Assembly (NCBI GenBank): GCA_903929315.1
Contig: CAIYUC010000107.1
Location: 1 to 32,511, forward strand
Direction: 5' to 3'
Length of the DNA stretch: 32,511 nt
Source of the DNA: an uncultured Bacteroidales bacterium
Lineage (GTDB): Bacteria; Bacteroidota; Bacteroidia; Bacteroidales; FEN-979
In this document: in pieces, positions 1 to 7,302 of the stretch
How positions within the stretch are numbered: position 1 is the first letter of the stretch
Layout: every line of letters starts with the position of its first letter
The notes under the pieces: model-generated
What the model saw: the letters and a program-made list of their open reading frames with translations, nothing else
What the model was told of the DNA's origin: nothing
The model's database searches: none
Made by a program: the position numbers and the translations under genes

Positions 1-109
1 TATGAACCTCTGTGTAATAAAAAGCTAATTCTTTTGAAAAGTATTAATTTTGGAGGAATTATGTCGCATAATTTCCATGAACAAAATAAATTGATTAATA
101 AATTTAACT

Positions 110-643
110 ATGTCAGAAACTTTGTTTGGAATCGGCTCCCGTGTGAAACATCCTCAATTCGGGTTGGGGGTCATTATTCAAATACGCCCGGATGCTTACG
201 AGATCACCTTCATTGAACAGGGAACCCGCCATATCCTGCGCGATTACCAGGGAATGGAAATCATCGAAGCGGTGGAAACACCCTCCGATCTCGTGTCTTA
301 TGAAATGATAGAAAAAAGTTTTATCCGTGTACTTCGCCGCTTCAGTGACCTTCAGGAAACCATTGCTTTAGGCAGTAAATGGACCGGGGGAAAACTCGTC
401 ATGATACCGGGAGATAAGGACCTGAAAGAAAAGGAGATCCCTATAGATGCATTTTTTCATAAAATTGTGATGATCCGTGACCGGATGCGCGTGCTCGAGC
501 AGAAACTGAACGCCAGCGCAATTACCGATGAAGAAAAGGTGGAAATGCAACAATATATCACACGGATCTATGGGAGCCTCACCACATTCAATGTCCTTTT
601 CAAGAATAAGGAAGACTATTTCGTCGGCGACAAAAGCGCCTGA
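110..643 (+). CDS. conserved hypothetical protein with Tudor/SH3-like N-terminus
   Basis: A 177-residue protein with no signal peptide or membrane segment, so probably cytoplasmic. Residues 7-50 contain G-S-R-V-K-H-P-Q-F-G-x-G followed by a run of short beta strands. This is the signature of the small SH3/Tudor-like barrel also found at the C-terminus of UvrD/PcrA helicases, where it contacts RNA polymerase or DNA. The rest (about 60-177) is charged and mostly helical and matches no domain I know. The start at 110 is chosen because the barrel motif begins eight residues later. A Shine-Dalgarno-like GGAGG at 52-56 instead precedes an out-of-frame ATG at 61. The gene is convergent with the next one and is followed by a strong hairpin at 666-692. 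Function unknown; a nucleic-acid or polymerase-associated role is only a guess from the barrel. Confidence 0.8.
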   Translation: MSETLFGIGSRVKHPQFGLGVIIQIRPDAYEITFIEQGTRHILRDYQGMEIIEAVETPSDLVSYEMIEKSFIRVLRRFSDLQETIALGSKWTGGKLVMIPGDKDLKEKEIPIDAFFHKIVMIRDRMRVLEQKLNASAITDEEKVEMQQYITRIYGSLTTFNVLFKNKEDYFVGDKSA

Positions 644-665
644 TCTTTCCCAATATACCAATAAC

Positions 666-692
666 GCGAATGAACCCTCAGGGTTCATTCGC
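666..692. terminator. perfect 12-bp stem hairpin between convergent genes
   Basis: A perfect inverted repeat with two 12-base arms (666-677 and 681-692) and a 3-base loop (TCA). It lies 23 bases after the stop at 643 and 33 bases before the end of the minus-strand frame at 725. The position between convergent reading frames suggests a bidirectional terminator. There is no immediate T-run (the nearest TTTT is about 15 bases further on), so it could instead be a REP-like palindrome. Confidence 0.6.
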
Positions 693-724
693 TAATATAC
701 ACCACGTTTTAAAACCAGATCAAA

Positions 725-1030
725 CTAGTTAAATATCACTTCGCGTAACATTTTTCCGCCGTATATCGTTCGCATGTTGACACGGGTCTCATTCAGTTTT
801 TTCTGTGCGTCATCATTGCCAACAACCTTCTTTTCAATGGCATCCCACTTATCTTCTGTCCCGTCCATGCTTGCGAGATTCTTGTACTCGGCCAACAGCA
901 TAATGTTCCAATCTTCCGGATTGGCTGCAGTTCCCTCAAGGATCTTATAAGAAAGGATCAACCCTTGTTTAATTGCTTCATCGTGCACAGCTTTCCAGGT
1001 AGTTTTGACGAAATGTCCCCTCCTGAAAAT
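725..1030 (-). pseudogene. 5'-truncated remnant of a small secreted NIPSNAP/EthD-like protein
   Basis: Read from the only available start (GTG at 988) the frame gives 87 residues. The in-frame sequence upstream of the GTG (F-V-K-T-T-W-K-A-V) continues the same fold and is open back to a TGA inside the end of the serpin gene, with no ATG, GTG or TTG. The motif D-E-A-I-K-Q-G-x-I-L-S-Y-K and then N-P-E-D-W-N-I-M-L-L-x-E-Y-K-N resembles small (about 150-170 residue) Bacteroidota secreted proteins with a ferredoxin-like, NIPSNAP/EthD-type barrel. Those normally have a signal peptide and about 40 more N-terminal residues, which are missing here. No convincing ribosome binding site precedes the GTG. 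I read this as a gene decapitated at the serpin junction. A short functional protein from the GTG remains possible. The family assignment is from memory of similar sequences. Confidence 0.5.
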
Positions 1031-1064
1031 GTTTAAGTCAAACGGGTTGTAGTGATGTTGGAAT

Positions 1065-2270
1065 TTATTTCGAAACCTCCGGGTTCATGATCTTACCCAT
1101 AAACAATATGGTACCATTTATATTATCTTTTATACAGAAAATAAAAGGATGGTCAGCGTTGAAAACCTTTATATCGGATGAAGGGCGTATTGCTGTCATC
1201 TTCATTACCACTGCTGTGGCGGCAGCAGCCTCAGTTCCCTCTTCATCAACATTAATAAATGCCTGATGAATAACTTCAGAAATGCAAAGATCTCGTCTAC
1301 CCGTCATCCCGGAAAAATCAGCACCACCTGGCGAAAAAGCCAGCGGCATTCCCATCTGTGAAAGGGTGGTTCCCAAATTGATTTTATAGGTGGTTTGAAA
1401 TTTTGGTAGAGATAAACGAACCTCGTTGGATTGGAAGGCATCGATAATGTCCTGATAATATTTGTAATCAAACGATTTCTCAAGTTCAGCCATCTGCTTG
1501 CTTTTTATCGGAAGAAAGATCACCATTGATGCCTTGTTGTCCTGATAAGGAATCTCAATAGCCTGAATTTTCGTATCTTCATAGTAATTATACCTGCCTT
1601 GCTGGTTCATATACGGGACATTAATTTTGGCTCCAGCCATCAGGGTAAAATCTTTTGACTCCGTTCTTTGTTTTTTAAAAGGCTCTTCCCAATCACCATA
1701 AAAATAGATGGCATTGACCAGCACCAGTCTTGTTAGTGAATTGAGATCACCTTGGCTTAGGAGGTCTTTTATCTTATCATTTGTTTTCTGCTCAACCCAG
1801 GCATTGATTTCCTTTCTGGTCTTTTCAGATTCTATGGCATCAGTAAAGTCAACATTTTTTAACTCCGAATAGTAATTGGATTTAACTATGTTGAAATAGG
1901 AATCAAGAAACTTAAAATTCTTTTGTGCCCACAAACCATTGGCAATATTCAGTTGGATCTTATCCTCCTTTCCTGTATTCAATCCATCCAGAAGATGTTT
2001 GTAATCAGAATGAAAATTCTCACTCTGTGGAAAATTCATGGTCTGACTTATTTGTAGAGCTGTCTCAGTATGAGCACCTGCGTATACCATTGCCAGAGCT
2101 GTCGAAATACTGAAGGGGGAATAGAACAGATTGTTACCAGTTGTGCTGTCTTGCACCTGATGGAAGAGCTCGAAAGCGAATTTATTATTGCCCTCAGCAA
2201 TTTCTTTTGGATTATTTGCACTGATCATAAGGGGGAGAAGACAAGTGAAGAAACAAAGGAAAGATTTCAT
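1065..2270 (-). CDS. secreted serpin (serine/cysteine protease inhibitor)
   Basis: A 401-residue protein, the normal serpin length plus an N-terminal export signal (K then a hydrophobic run, residues 1-20, ending in S-A-N). Serpins trap proteases by insertion of the cleaved reactive-centre loop into beta-sheet A. The loop is visible at about 343-364: hinge E-E-G-T-E-A-A-A-A-T-A, then V-V-M-K-M-T-A-I-R-P. The small-residue hinge is that of an inhibitory serpin. Aligned to alpha-1-antitrypsin the scissile bond falls near M-T-A, which would suit an elastase- or subtilisin-like target (inference). The C-terminal F-N-A-D-H-P-F-I-F and the N-A-I-Y-F-x-G-x-W segment are family landmarks. An inverted repeat lies just upstream (2283-2309). 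Bacterial serpins are patchily distributed, so transfer is plausible. The product probably guards the cell surface or an extracellular complex against host or competitor proteases. Confidence 0.95.
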   Translation of the reverse strand: MKSFLCFFTCLLPLMISANNPKEIAEGNNKFAFELFHQVQDSTTGNNLFYSPFSISTALAMVYAGAHTETALQISQTMNFPQSENFHSDYKHLLDGLNTGKEDKIQLNIANGLWAQKNFKFLDSYFNIVKSNYYSELKNVDFTDAIESEKTRKEINAWVEQKTNDKIKDLLSQGDLNSLTRLVLVNAIYFYGDWEEPFKKQRTESKDFTLMAGAKINVPYMNQQGRYNYYEDTKIQAIEIPYQDNKASMVIFLPIKSKQMAELEKSFDYKYYQDIIDAFQSNEVRLSLPKFQTTYKINLGTTLSQMGMPLAFSPGGADFSGMTGRRDLCISEVIHQAFINVDEEGTEAAAATAVVMKMTAIRPSSDIKVFNADHPFIFCIKDNINGTILFMGKIMNPEVSK

Positions 2271-2282
2271 GGGAAAGAAATT

Positions 2283-2309
2283 ATGATATCAAATCTTAAC
2301 AGATATCAT
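2283..2309. promoter_or_regulatory. inverted repeat upstream of the serpin gene
   Basis: Two 8-base arms, ATGATATC (2283-2290) and GATATCAT (2302-2309), separated by 11 bases. The near edge is 12 bases from the serpin start at 2270 and the element sits between the FISUMP and serpin genes. It could be an operator half-site pair or an RNA hairpin in the leader. No clear TAnnTTTG box was seen here. Confidence 0.3.
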
Positions 2310-2341
2310 GCCAGAGACATGGGCAATCCGTAACAAACCAT

Positions 2342-3607
2342 TTATTTTATACAGCGCACCGAGAAACCAGCGGTGAAAATAGTGGGAGCCCTGAATAAAT
2401 CAATATAGCACCAGCGCAGCCCCCGAAACCACGCAAAACTTGAAATATCTATTGTAGAAGTCCAGTAGTTTGTATCGTGGTCGTTGTTTGGAGCCAAACT
2501 CCATGCACCAGTAGAATTGCGGAAATTTGCACAAAGACCAGTGAATCCACTTGTGTTTGTTCCCCAGGTTGTGTCATCATAAGCCCAACGTGTCGTACAA
2601 TTTTCTTTCATTTTTTGCCCGGCGACCGTACTATCGCCAAGAGTGTTTGCAAGTGTTCTCCACTCCTCATCCGAAGGGACATGCCAGCCAGCAGGACATG
2701 CATTGCGAGAATCTTGTACTGCATAGAAGTTATAAAGATGACCATACACCTCGCCTTCAAGCGTATCGTTGTGATAATTACAGTATGCTCCTGATGTTTC
2801 ATTGCGCCATGCAGCACTATCGGGTACATTTGGTATGCTTGAGCCATCCTGATATTTAGTGGTCTTGAGGTTTTCTTCCATCCATATCTGCGTGCCAATT
2901 TGTACAGTGGTATAATTATTCCAATCAGCATCAGTGCAGGGGGTAAAATTAAAAGTCACTGTCTGGCTGCTTGTGGGAACAATCATAAATGCTGTTCGGT
3001 ATATATCAGAGATTCCAGTTATTTTCAACATGTCACCTGCATTATATTGCATTTGTACAATGGAGGAAGTAATTTTTAAATTCAGGTTCTTCTTAAAACT
3101 TTTACTTTCTCCTTGGTAAGTAATCATAGGCATTGCCGCTCCATTGTAATTACTAATTAATTTCCCTTCATAAGAATACCCCTTTGATCTTATATTAATA
3201 AGATAAACCCCATTGTTAAAGCCACTAATCTGGAATTTTTGCAAACCTCGTGAGAGATTGACCTGAGCTTGAATAATATTTTTGCCTGCATTGTCGAATA
3301 TTTCAATGGTGGCATCCCCTGATACAGGTGATATAAATTCAACGCTGGCAGATTCTGGGAATGGGTCAGGATAGATATTTAATGGGAGATTTTTACTTAA
3401 AAGAGTGCTTTCAATGCCCAAAGTTGAACGAAGGTTCAATGTGTCTGTCCCAACAAATTCCAAACTTGTGCATTGGGTGATGTTTTCTACATTAACACTA
3501 TCAACAGTGGTGCCTGATCCTGACCCTGCAAAACTTATCAGATAATTTTGTGCCTGGAGATTGATCAGTATAAATGCTAAGAATACTCCTAAAATAATTG
3601 TTTTCAT
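2342..3607 (-). CDS. secreted FISUMP-domain protein with an internal T9SS-like sorting module
   Basis: A 421-residue exported protein. Residues 1-19 are a signal peptide (K then a hydrophobic stretch ending L-Q-A-Q). Residues about 78-152 form a beta-sandwich with I-Y-P-D-P-F, I-E-I-F-D-N-A-G-K, F-N-N-G-V-Y-L-I-N-I and K-L-I-S, closely resembling the C-terminal sorting domain of type IX secretion cargo. It is unusual that this lies in the middle and not at the end. Residues about 229-421 are a FISUMP (Fibrobacter succinogenes major paralogous) domain: W-x2-Y-x-T-V-Q-I-G-x-Q-x-W-M-x-E-N-L-K-T, then G-x-L-Y-N-F-Y-A-V, C-P-A-G-W-H-V-P-S-D-E-E-W, and terminal F-S-V-R-C-I-K. FISUMP proteins are surface lipoproteins or secreted proteins of unknown function. 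It lies 33 bases downstream of the ICMT gene and may be cotranscribed with that cluster. Confidence 0.9.
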   Translation of the reverse strand: MKTIILGVFLAFILINLQAQNYLISFAGSGSGTTVDSVNVENITQCTSLEFVGTDTLNLRSTLGIESTLLSKNLPLNIYPDPFPESASVEFISPVSGDATIEIFDNAGKNIIQAQVNLSRGLQKFQISGFNNGVYLINIRSKGYSYEGKLISNYNGAAMPMITYQGESKSFKKNLNLKITSSIVQMQYNAGDMLKITGISDIYRTAFMIVPTSSQTVTFNFTPCTDADWNNYTTVQIGTQIWMEENLKTTKYQDGSSIPNVPDSAAWRNETSGAYCNYHNDTLEGEVYGHLYNFYAVQDSRNACPAGWHVPSDEEWRTLANTLGDSTVAGQKMKENCTTRWAYDDTTWGTNTSGFTGLCANFRNSTGAWSLAPNNDHDTNYWTSTIDISSFAWFRGLRWCYIDLFRAPTIFTAGFSVRCIK

Positions 3608-3640
3608 GACCGATAAAATTTAACTGATGTTTTTATTTTC

Positions 3641-4201
3641 TCAATAAATCATCGGGATCAACCGTTTTGTCTTCTTTTTATAATCCGAATACTCCGTTCC
3701 AAATTGTTTCTGTAATAATTTCTCTTCAATATTAATGCGGTTTATAAAGGTGATAAGTACAGGAACAAAAATGATTATTAAACTCAACCAGTTATTTAAC
3801 GATAACCCAAATCCTAAAAACGACAATAATGAACCTGTATAGGATGGATGACGAATATATTTATATAATCCATTCTTTATCAAACTGTGGTTACCATATA
3901 TAGCCAGATTGACCGTAAAGAATTTCCCAAGTGTCCTGATAGCGATAAATCTAATAATTATCCCGACAACTATCAGCATTGATCCTAAATAGAGCAACAA
4001 ATTGGTATTAATAATCTGGGCTCCCCAATAAATTGCAATAAAAATCCCTAAGGTCATTGAGGCTATTATCGCAATCCAGATCAGACTCAGGGAATTTTTA
4101 TCCAGTTCCTTTGAATCAGCATTTTTTGACCGCACTAACCTGTTCAGCAGGATCTCTGATAATAACCAGCAAATCCATATAATTTCAAAAATGTACTTCA
4201 T
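3641..4201 (-). CDS. isoprenylcysteine carboxyl methyltransferase (ICMT)-family membrane protein
   Basis: A 186-residue protein with about five hydrophobic segments. The C-terminal half carries the ICMT/phospholipid-methyltransferase signature: G-N-H-S-L-I-K-N-G-L-Y-K-Y-I-R-H-P-S-Y-T-G, a further membrane hairpin, then E-E-K-L-L-x6-F-G-x-E-Y-x-x-Y-K-K. In the family these elements form the S-adenosylmethionine pocket inside the membrane. The bacterial substrate is unknown; lipid, quinone or small-molecule methylation are all possible. It is the last of four closely spaced minus-strand genes that include a second, divergent ICMT-like protein, an SDR-fold protein and a soluble methyltransferase, which suggests a shared pathway modifying a lipophilic compound. 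Confidence 0.85.
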   Translation of the reverse strand: MKYIFEIIWICWLLSEILLNRLVRSKNADSKELDKNSLSLIWIAIIASMTLGIFIAIYWGAQIINTNLLLYLGSMLIVVGIIIRFIAIRTLGKFFTVNLAIYGNHSLIKNGLYKYIRHPSYTGSLLSFLGFGLSLNNWLSLIIIFVPVLITFINRINIEEKLLQKQFGTEYSDYKKKTKRLIPMIY

Positions 4202-4248
4202 CTGTTTTTATTTGTTTCCCCCATTCCTGTGCGCTGCTGTGCTTTTTT

Positions 4249-4740
4249 TTATTTCAAATCCGAATCTGGCTTAAAAGGTCTCAATCTTGGTATCCAGCGG
4301 GGAACATTTCTTTTGTACTCCCGATACTCATCGCCAAATTTCTTCTCCAGATTCGGTTCTTCAAAAATAATGAACCAAATATTGTTAATCACAAAAAAGC
4401 ATAACGCCCATATGAATATTTTGAAAGATAGGATTGCAATTGATTCCCCAATCAGAACTGTCAGTACTCCCAGTATCATTGGATTTCGAACATATCCATA
4501 TATCCCATCTATAACCAAATGTTTGGAAGGGCTCCATGGTGCCAATGTGCCTTTTCCTGTCCTCATTATACTCGATACGGTCATAATGATGGCATATAAT
4601 CCTATGACCATAATAATCAGTCCGATTATAAAGGTTGGAATCAGTTTTAATGAGATGTTGCTCTCGATACAAAGCGGAACTATTATCAGTACAATGATAG
4701 GGAGAATGAATGAAATTATTTGCTGGAGCGTTCTTTTCAT
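4249..4740 (-). CDS. second ICMT/PEMT-like membrane methyltransferase
   Basis: A 163-residue, strongly hydrophobic protein with about four membrane segments. The signature is a variant of the neighbouring ICMT gene: L-V-I-D-G-I-Y-G-Y-V-R-N-P-M-I-L-G (N replaces H of the usual R-H-P), then E-E-P-N-L-E-K-K-F-G-D-E-Y-R-E-Y-K-R-N-V-P-R-W-I-P-R. The R-N-P-M variant is common in bacterial isoprenylcysteine-methyltransferase-like proteins, so the change does not by itself imply loss of function. Its ATG is 6 bases after the stop of the SDR gene, which implies translational coupling. The two ICMT proteins in a row are divergent in sequence and are more likely to act on different positions or substrates than to be recent duplicates (inference). 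Confidence 0.8.
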   Translation of the reverse strand: MKRTLQQIISFILPIIVLIIVPLCIESNISLKLIPTFIIGLIIMVIGLYAIIMTVSSIMRTGKGTLAPWSPSKHLVIDGIYGYVRNPMILGVLTVLIGESIAILSFKIFIWALCFFVINNIWFIIFEEPNLEKKFGDEYREYKRNVPRWIPRLRPFKPDSDLK

Positions 4741-4746
4741 TATTGC

Positions 4747-5616
4747 TTAGGTTTCCTTCATCTCTCTTCTTTCCATTATAGAATCAACCCACGATTGAGG
4801 AAGTTTTTCAAGAAAAGCACCCAGTTTGGACATGTATCCGATCTGGTACCGTGTTTTAGGATTTTTTACCGCAAGAACTTTAGCAATCAGTTCTGCCACT
4901 TCAATAGATTCCGTCCGCTTACTATCAAATTTTATCAGTTCCTTCTGAACTTTTTGAAGACGTTCTTTGTAGATATTAGCTTTCTCATTCGACAAGTTTT
5001 TCAGTCTTTCAGTAAGTTCCTTTTCTGATCGCTGCACGGATGGGGTCTTAATCCCCCCGCAGCGGATCAGAATGTTCTTAATGCCATCAGGAAGAAGTTC
5101 TAAATTTAAGGTTCTTGCCAGATAATTGACGGCAAAATCGGCAGCATGGATATCGGCAACATAAGGAACAGGGAATAATGCTGGTGTAGCTATCCATATA
5201 ATCCTGCCTTTGGTCTCACGCAATAACGGGAATAACTCCTGAAGCAGCATCACTGGGGCAACAATCCTTTTTTCCAGTTCTTCTCTGAAATCGGAAATAC
5301 TCATTAACTCAATAGGACTAATACTTCCCCCTCCTGCAATATTGATAATCGAATAAAGTGAAGGGATTTGATTAGTTCTAACCTGTTCTTTAATAAGATT
5401 GGTTGCAGCAAGAATTTGATCTGGTTTCGTGAGATCAAGCGGACACAGAGGCTTGAGGTTATTCAACCCAAGATTATTCAGGGCCTGGGCATCAGAATCT
5501 TTCCTAACTGATGCCAGCACAGTATAACCTTGCTTGGCAAGATAAACAGCAGCGGTATTTCCTATTCCTGAAGAAGCACCTGTTACAATAACTGATTTTG
5601 AGGATTCAAAAGCCAT
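4747..5616 (-). CDS. SDR-fold protein lacking the YxxxK catalytic pair
   Basis: A 289-residue short-chain dehydrogenase/reductase fold. The nucleotide-binding T-G-A-S-S-G-I-G is intact at residues 12-19, and D61-L-T and N92-I-A-G fit the cofactor-binding half. The catalytic half is abnormal. After G-R-I-I-W-I-A-T (T144 in place of the active-site Ser) the segment where Y-x-x-x-K should lie reads V-A-D-I-H-A-A-D-F-A-V (residues 153-163): the Tyr position is Ile156 or His157 and the Lys position Asp160 or Phe161. The helix-4 Asn (usual V-N-x-x-G) is also replaced. The frame is clean and the surroundings are well conserved, so this looks like an altered or non-enzymatic SDR and not a sequencing error. 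It sits between a SAM methyltransferase (33-base gap) and an ICMT-like gene (6-base gap). Confidence 0.85.
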   Translation of the reverse strand: MAFESSKSVIVTGASSGIGNTAAVYLAKQGYTVLASVRKDSDAQALNNLGLNNLKPLCPLDLTKPDQILAATNLIKEQVRTNQIPSLYSIINIAGGGSISPIELMSISDFREELEKRIVAPVMLLQELFPLLRETKGRIIWIATPALFPVPYVADIHAADFAVNYLARTLNLELLPDGIKNILIRCGGIKTPSVQRSEKELTERLKNLSNEKANIYKERLQKVQKELIKFDSKRTESIEVAELIAKVLAVKNPKTRYQIGYMSKLGAFLEKLPQSWVDSIMERREMKET

Positions 5617-5649
5617 ATCATTACTTATAAATTGAAGATCGCTGGAATC

Positions 5650-6285
5650 TTAGGCTAATTTCTTCCCGACCTGTACCTTTTGGTGCCATTTGATCTTTTC
5701 AGTCCCGACATACTTAAACCCTGCACGAGTAATCATTTTTTCAAATTCTTTAGTACTGTATAATCCAACCTGAGCGCGATCAAAAAGATGTAAAACCTTT
5801 GCTAAAACCCTGGCAACCCAAAAATCAACCGGTGGATCAAGGATGTAAACTTTCCCCTGAGGTTTTAACAGCCGATACATTTCTTTCAGCGCTTTTTCAG
5901 GATGCAGATAGTGATGAAATGAATTGGTGCAAATAATAATGTCAAATCGTTTGTCTTCAAGAGGGATTTCTTCCGCATTGGCTTTAATAAAATGAAAATT
6001 CTCTCTCCCCTTAAAGTTTTCTTTTGCCTTTTCGATCATCTTTTCTGACAGATCGACCCCATAGAAAGTACCTTTGTCGCCATTTATTTTAGCGGCCTGA
6101 CCCAATGCCCAGCCTGTTCCACAGCCGATATCAAGCATGTTGACATTTTCTTGGAGGTTCAGCAATGAAATAACTCCAAGTTGAGCTGATCTCAAGTAGT
6201 CATATTTCAGGCTCTTTCCATCAACAGTTTCTGCCCATTTATTCCATTTGGCTTCGTTAATTTTTAGTTGTTTTGAATCTTCCAT
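5650..6285 (-). CDS. class I SAM-dependent methyltransferase (UbiE/Methyltransf_11 type)
   Basis: A 211-residue soluble enzyme. Motif I is N-M-L-D-I-G-C-G-T-G-W at about 49-59; the acidic motif II is Y-G-V-D-L-S; the post-motif region is I-I-C-T-N-S-F-H-H-Y with L-K-P-Q-G-K-V-Y-I-L-D-P-P. The H-H-Y and the late D-P-P are typical of the UbiE/MenG-like C- and O-methyltransferases that act on quinones and other hydrophobic acceptors. It is the first gene of the cluster with the SDR-fold protein and two membrane ICMT-like methyltransferases. Three predicted methyltransferases in one operon point to multiple methylations of a lipid-like product, but the substrate cannot be read from the sequence. 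Confidence 0.88.
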   Translation of the reverse strand: MEDSKQLKINEAKWNKWAETVDGKSLKYDYLRSAQLGVISLLNLQENVNMLDIGCGTGWALGQAAKINGDKGTFYGVDLSEKMIEKAKENFKGRENFHFIKANAEEIPLEDKRFDIIICTNSFHHYLHPEKALKEMYRLLKPQGKVYILDPPVDFWVARVLAKVLHLFDRAQVGLYSTKEFEKMITRAGFKYVGTEKIKWHQKVQVGKKLA

Positions 6286-6376
6286 GATCTCAATTCTTTT
6301 TAAAGTCCTTTTGGAAGTGAATTACCATCCGAAGGAACCAGCACATTTTCATCTAATTTACGATGTTGTGTACCGC

Positions 6377-7195
6377 TTATTTAATTATTTTTAATTCTTT
6401 TAATATTTTCTTTGTCAACTCAATCCGAAAGTTATTCTTTAAATCTCCGAAATTGTTTACAATTACATTCATTGCAAATATTTTCGTTCCCGAATCTGTC
6501 TCAATAAAACCAACATACCAACCTATTACTTTATTTTCCCAACACTCTCCACCGCCAGTTTTTCCATATAGTTTGTAATCAGTCGTTGTCTCATAAAGCA
6601 TTATACTCTTTACTGCATCTATGTTTTTGTCCGAAAATCCCTTTAGGTTATGTTGGTAAAGTTTCTTTAAAAAAGCTATTTGCTCATTTATAGAAATCTG
6701 TATTGAACCGCATAACCAAAAGGTATCTAATCCACTCGATATATCTTTATTGCCATAGCCCAATTCGTTAACCATTTTTTTCATCCGCTCTTGTCCAACT
6801 CTCCTTGCTAACTCCTGATAATACCAGACACAAGAATATTTGAATGCTTTTTTTAAGGATAAATCTTGATACCAATACTTGAATGGCTCATTGGCTAAAT
6901 GGAATGAATCCTTTGGATGAAGCAGGCTATCGTATTTGATAATAAATCCCGTATCAGAGATAACGCCTGTCTCCAATCCAATCAGTGAGTTGGGAATTTT
7001 AAAAGTTGAACATGGTGAAAATCTGCTCCTACAATGCGCTGAATTGTATTGAATGTATTTATCTGTTTTTAAGTCATAAACACTGAATCCGCCAACAAAA
7101 TCACCAAAGTATGATTTGAGATTAATCGTATCTGTTTTTTGACCAAACAAATCAAATGACAAAAAAATCAAACTAAAAATCAATATTCGTTTCAT
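6377..7195 (-). CDS. blaOXA: class D (OXA-type) beta-lactamase
   Basis: A 272-residue periplasmic serine beta-lactamase. The start at 7195 is used because M-K-R-I-L-I-F begins a clean signal peptide (1-18, ending L-F-G-Q); the frame is open nine codons further upstream. All class D landmarks are present: active-site S63-T-F-K66, with K66 the lysine carboxylated in this class; S121-C-V (SxV motif) followed by Y-Y-Q-E-L-A-R-R-V-G; Y147-G-N with the downstream F-W-L-C-G-S-I-Q-I-S; and K212-T-G. The enzyme hydrolyses penicillins and sometimes oxacillin or carbapenems; the spectrum cannot be predicted from the sequence. Base use is AT-rich compared with the genes after 8100. No blaR/blaI-type regulator or mobile element adjoins it, so it looks like a resident chromosomal gene or an old acquisition. 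Confidence 0.94.
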   Translation of the reverse strand: MKRILIFSLIFLSFDLFGQKTDTINLKSYFGDFVGGFSVYDLKTDKYIQYNSAHCRSRFSPCSTFKIPNSLIGLETGVISDTGFIIKYDSLLHPKDSFHLANEPFKYWYQDLSLKKAFKYSCVWYYQELARRVGQERMKKMVNELGYGNKDISSGLDTFWLCGSIQISINEQIAFLKKLYQHNLKGFSDKNIDAVKSIMLYETTTDYKLYGKTGGGECWENKVIGWYVGFIETDSGTKIFAMNVIVNNFGDLKNNFRIELTKKILKELKIIK

Positions 7196-7302
7196 TCGTA
7201 GTTTATTTTTAGTGGCACACAACTGTTTGTATCCGAAAGAAAAGTGTTGAAGAATTTTTTTTCATACTTATTGCTTGCCACAGTTGATTGGTCTTTTATG
7301 GT

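Noticed and set aside
34-216. 60-codon plus-strand frame with a good GGAGG before its ATG at 61
   Set aside because: It overlaps the 177-residue protein in another frame, has no recognisable features and the overlapping part is out-of-frame coding sequence. A short leader peptide is possible but unsupported.
4229-4750. 173-codon plus-strand frame opposite the second ICMT gene
   Set aside because: Antisense shadow; the minus-strand protein has clear family motifs and operon spacing.
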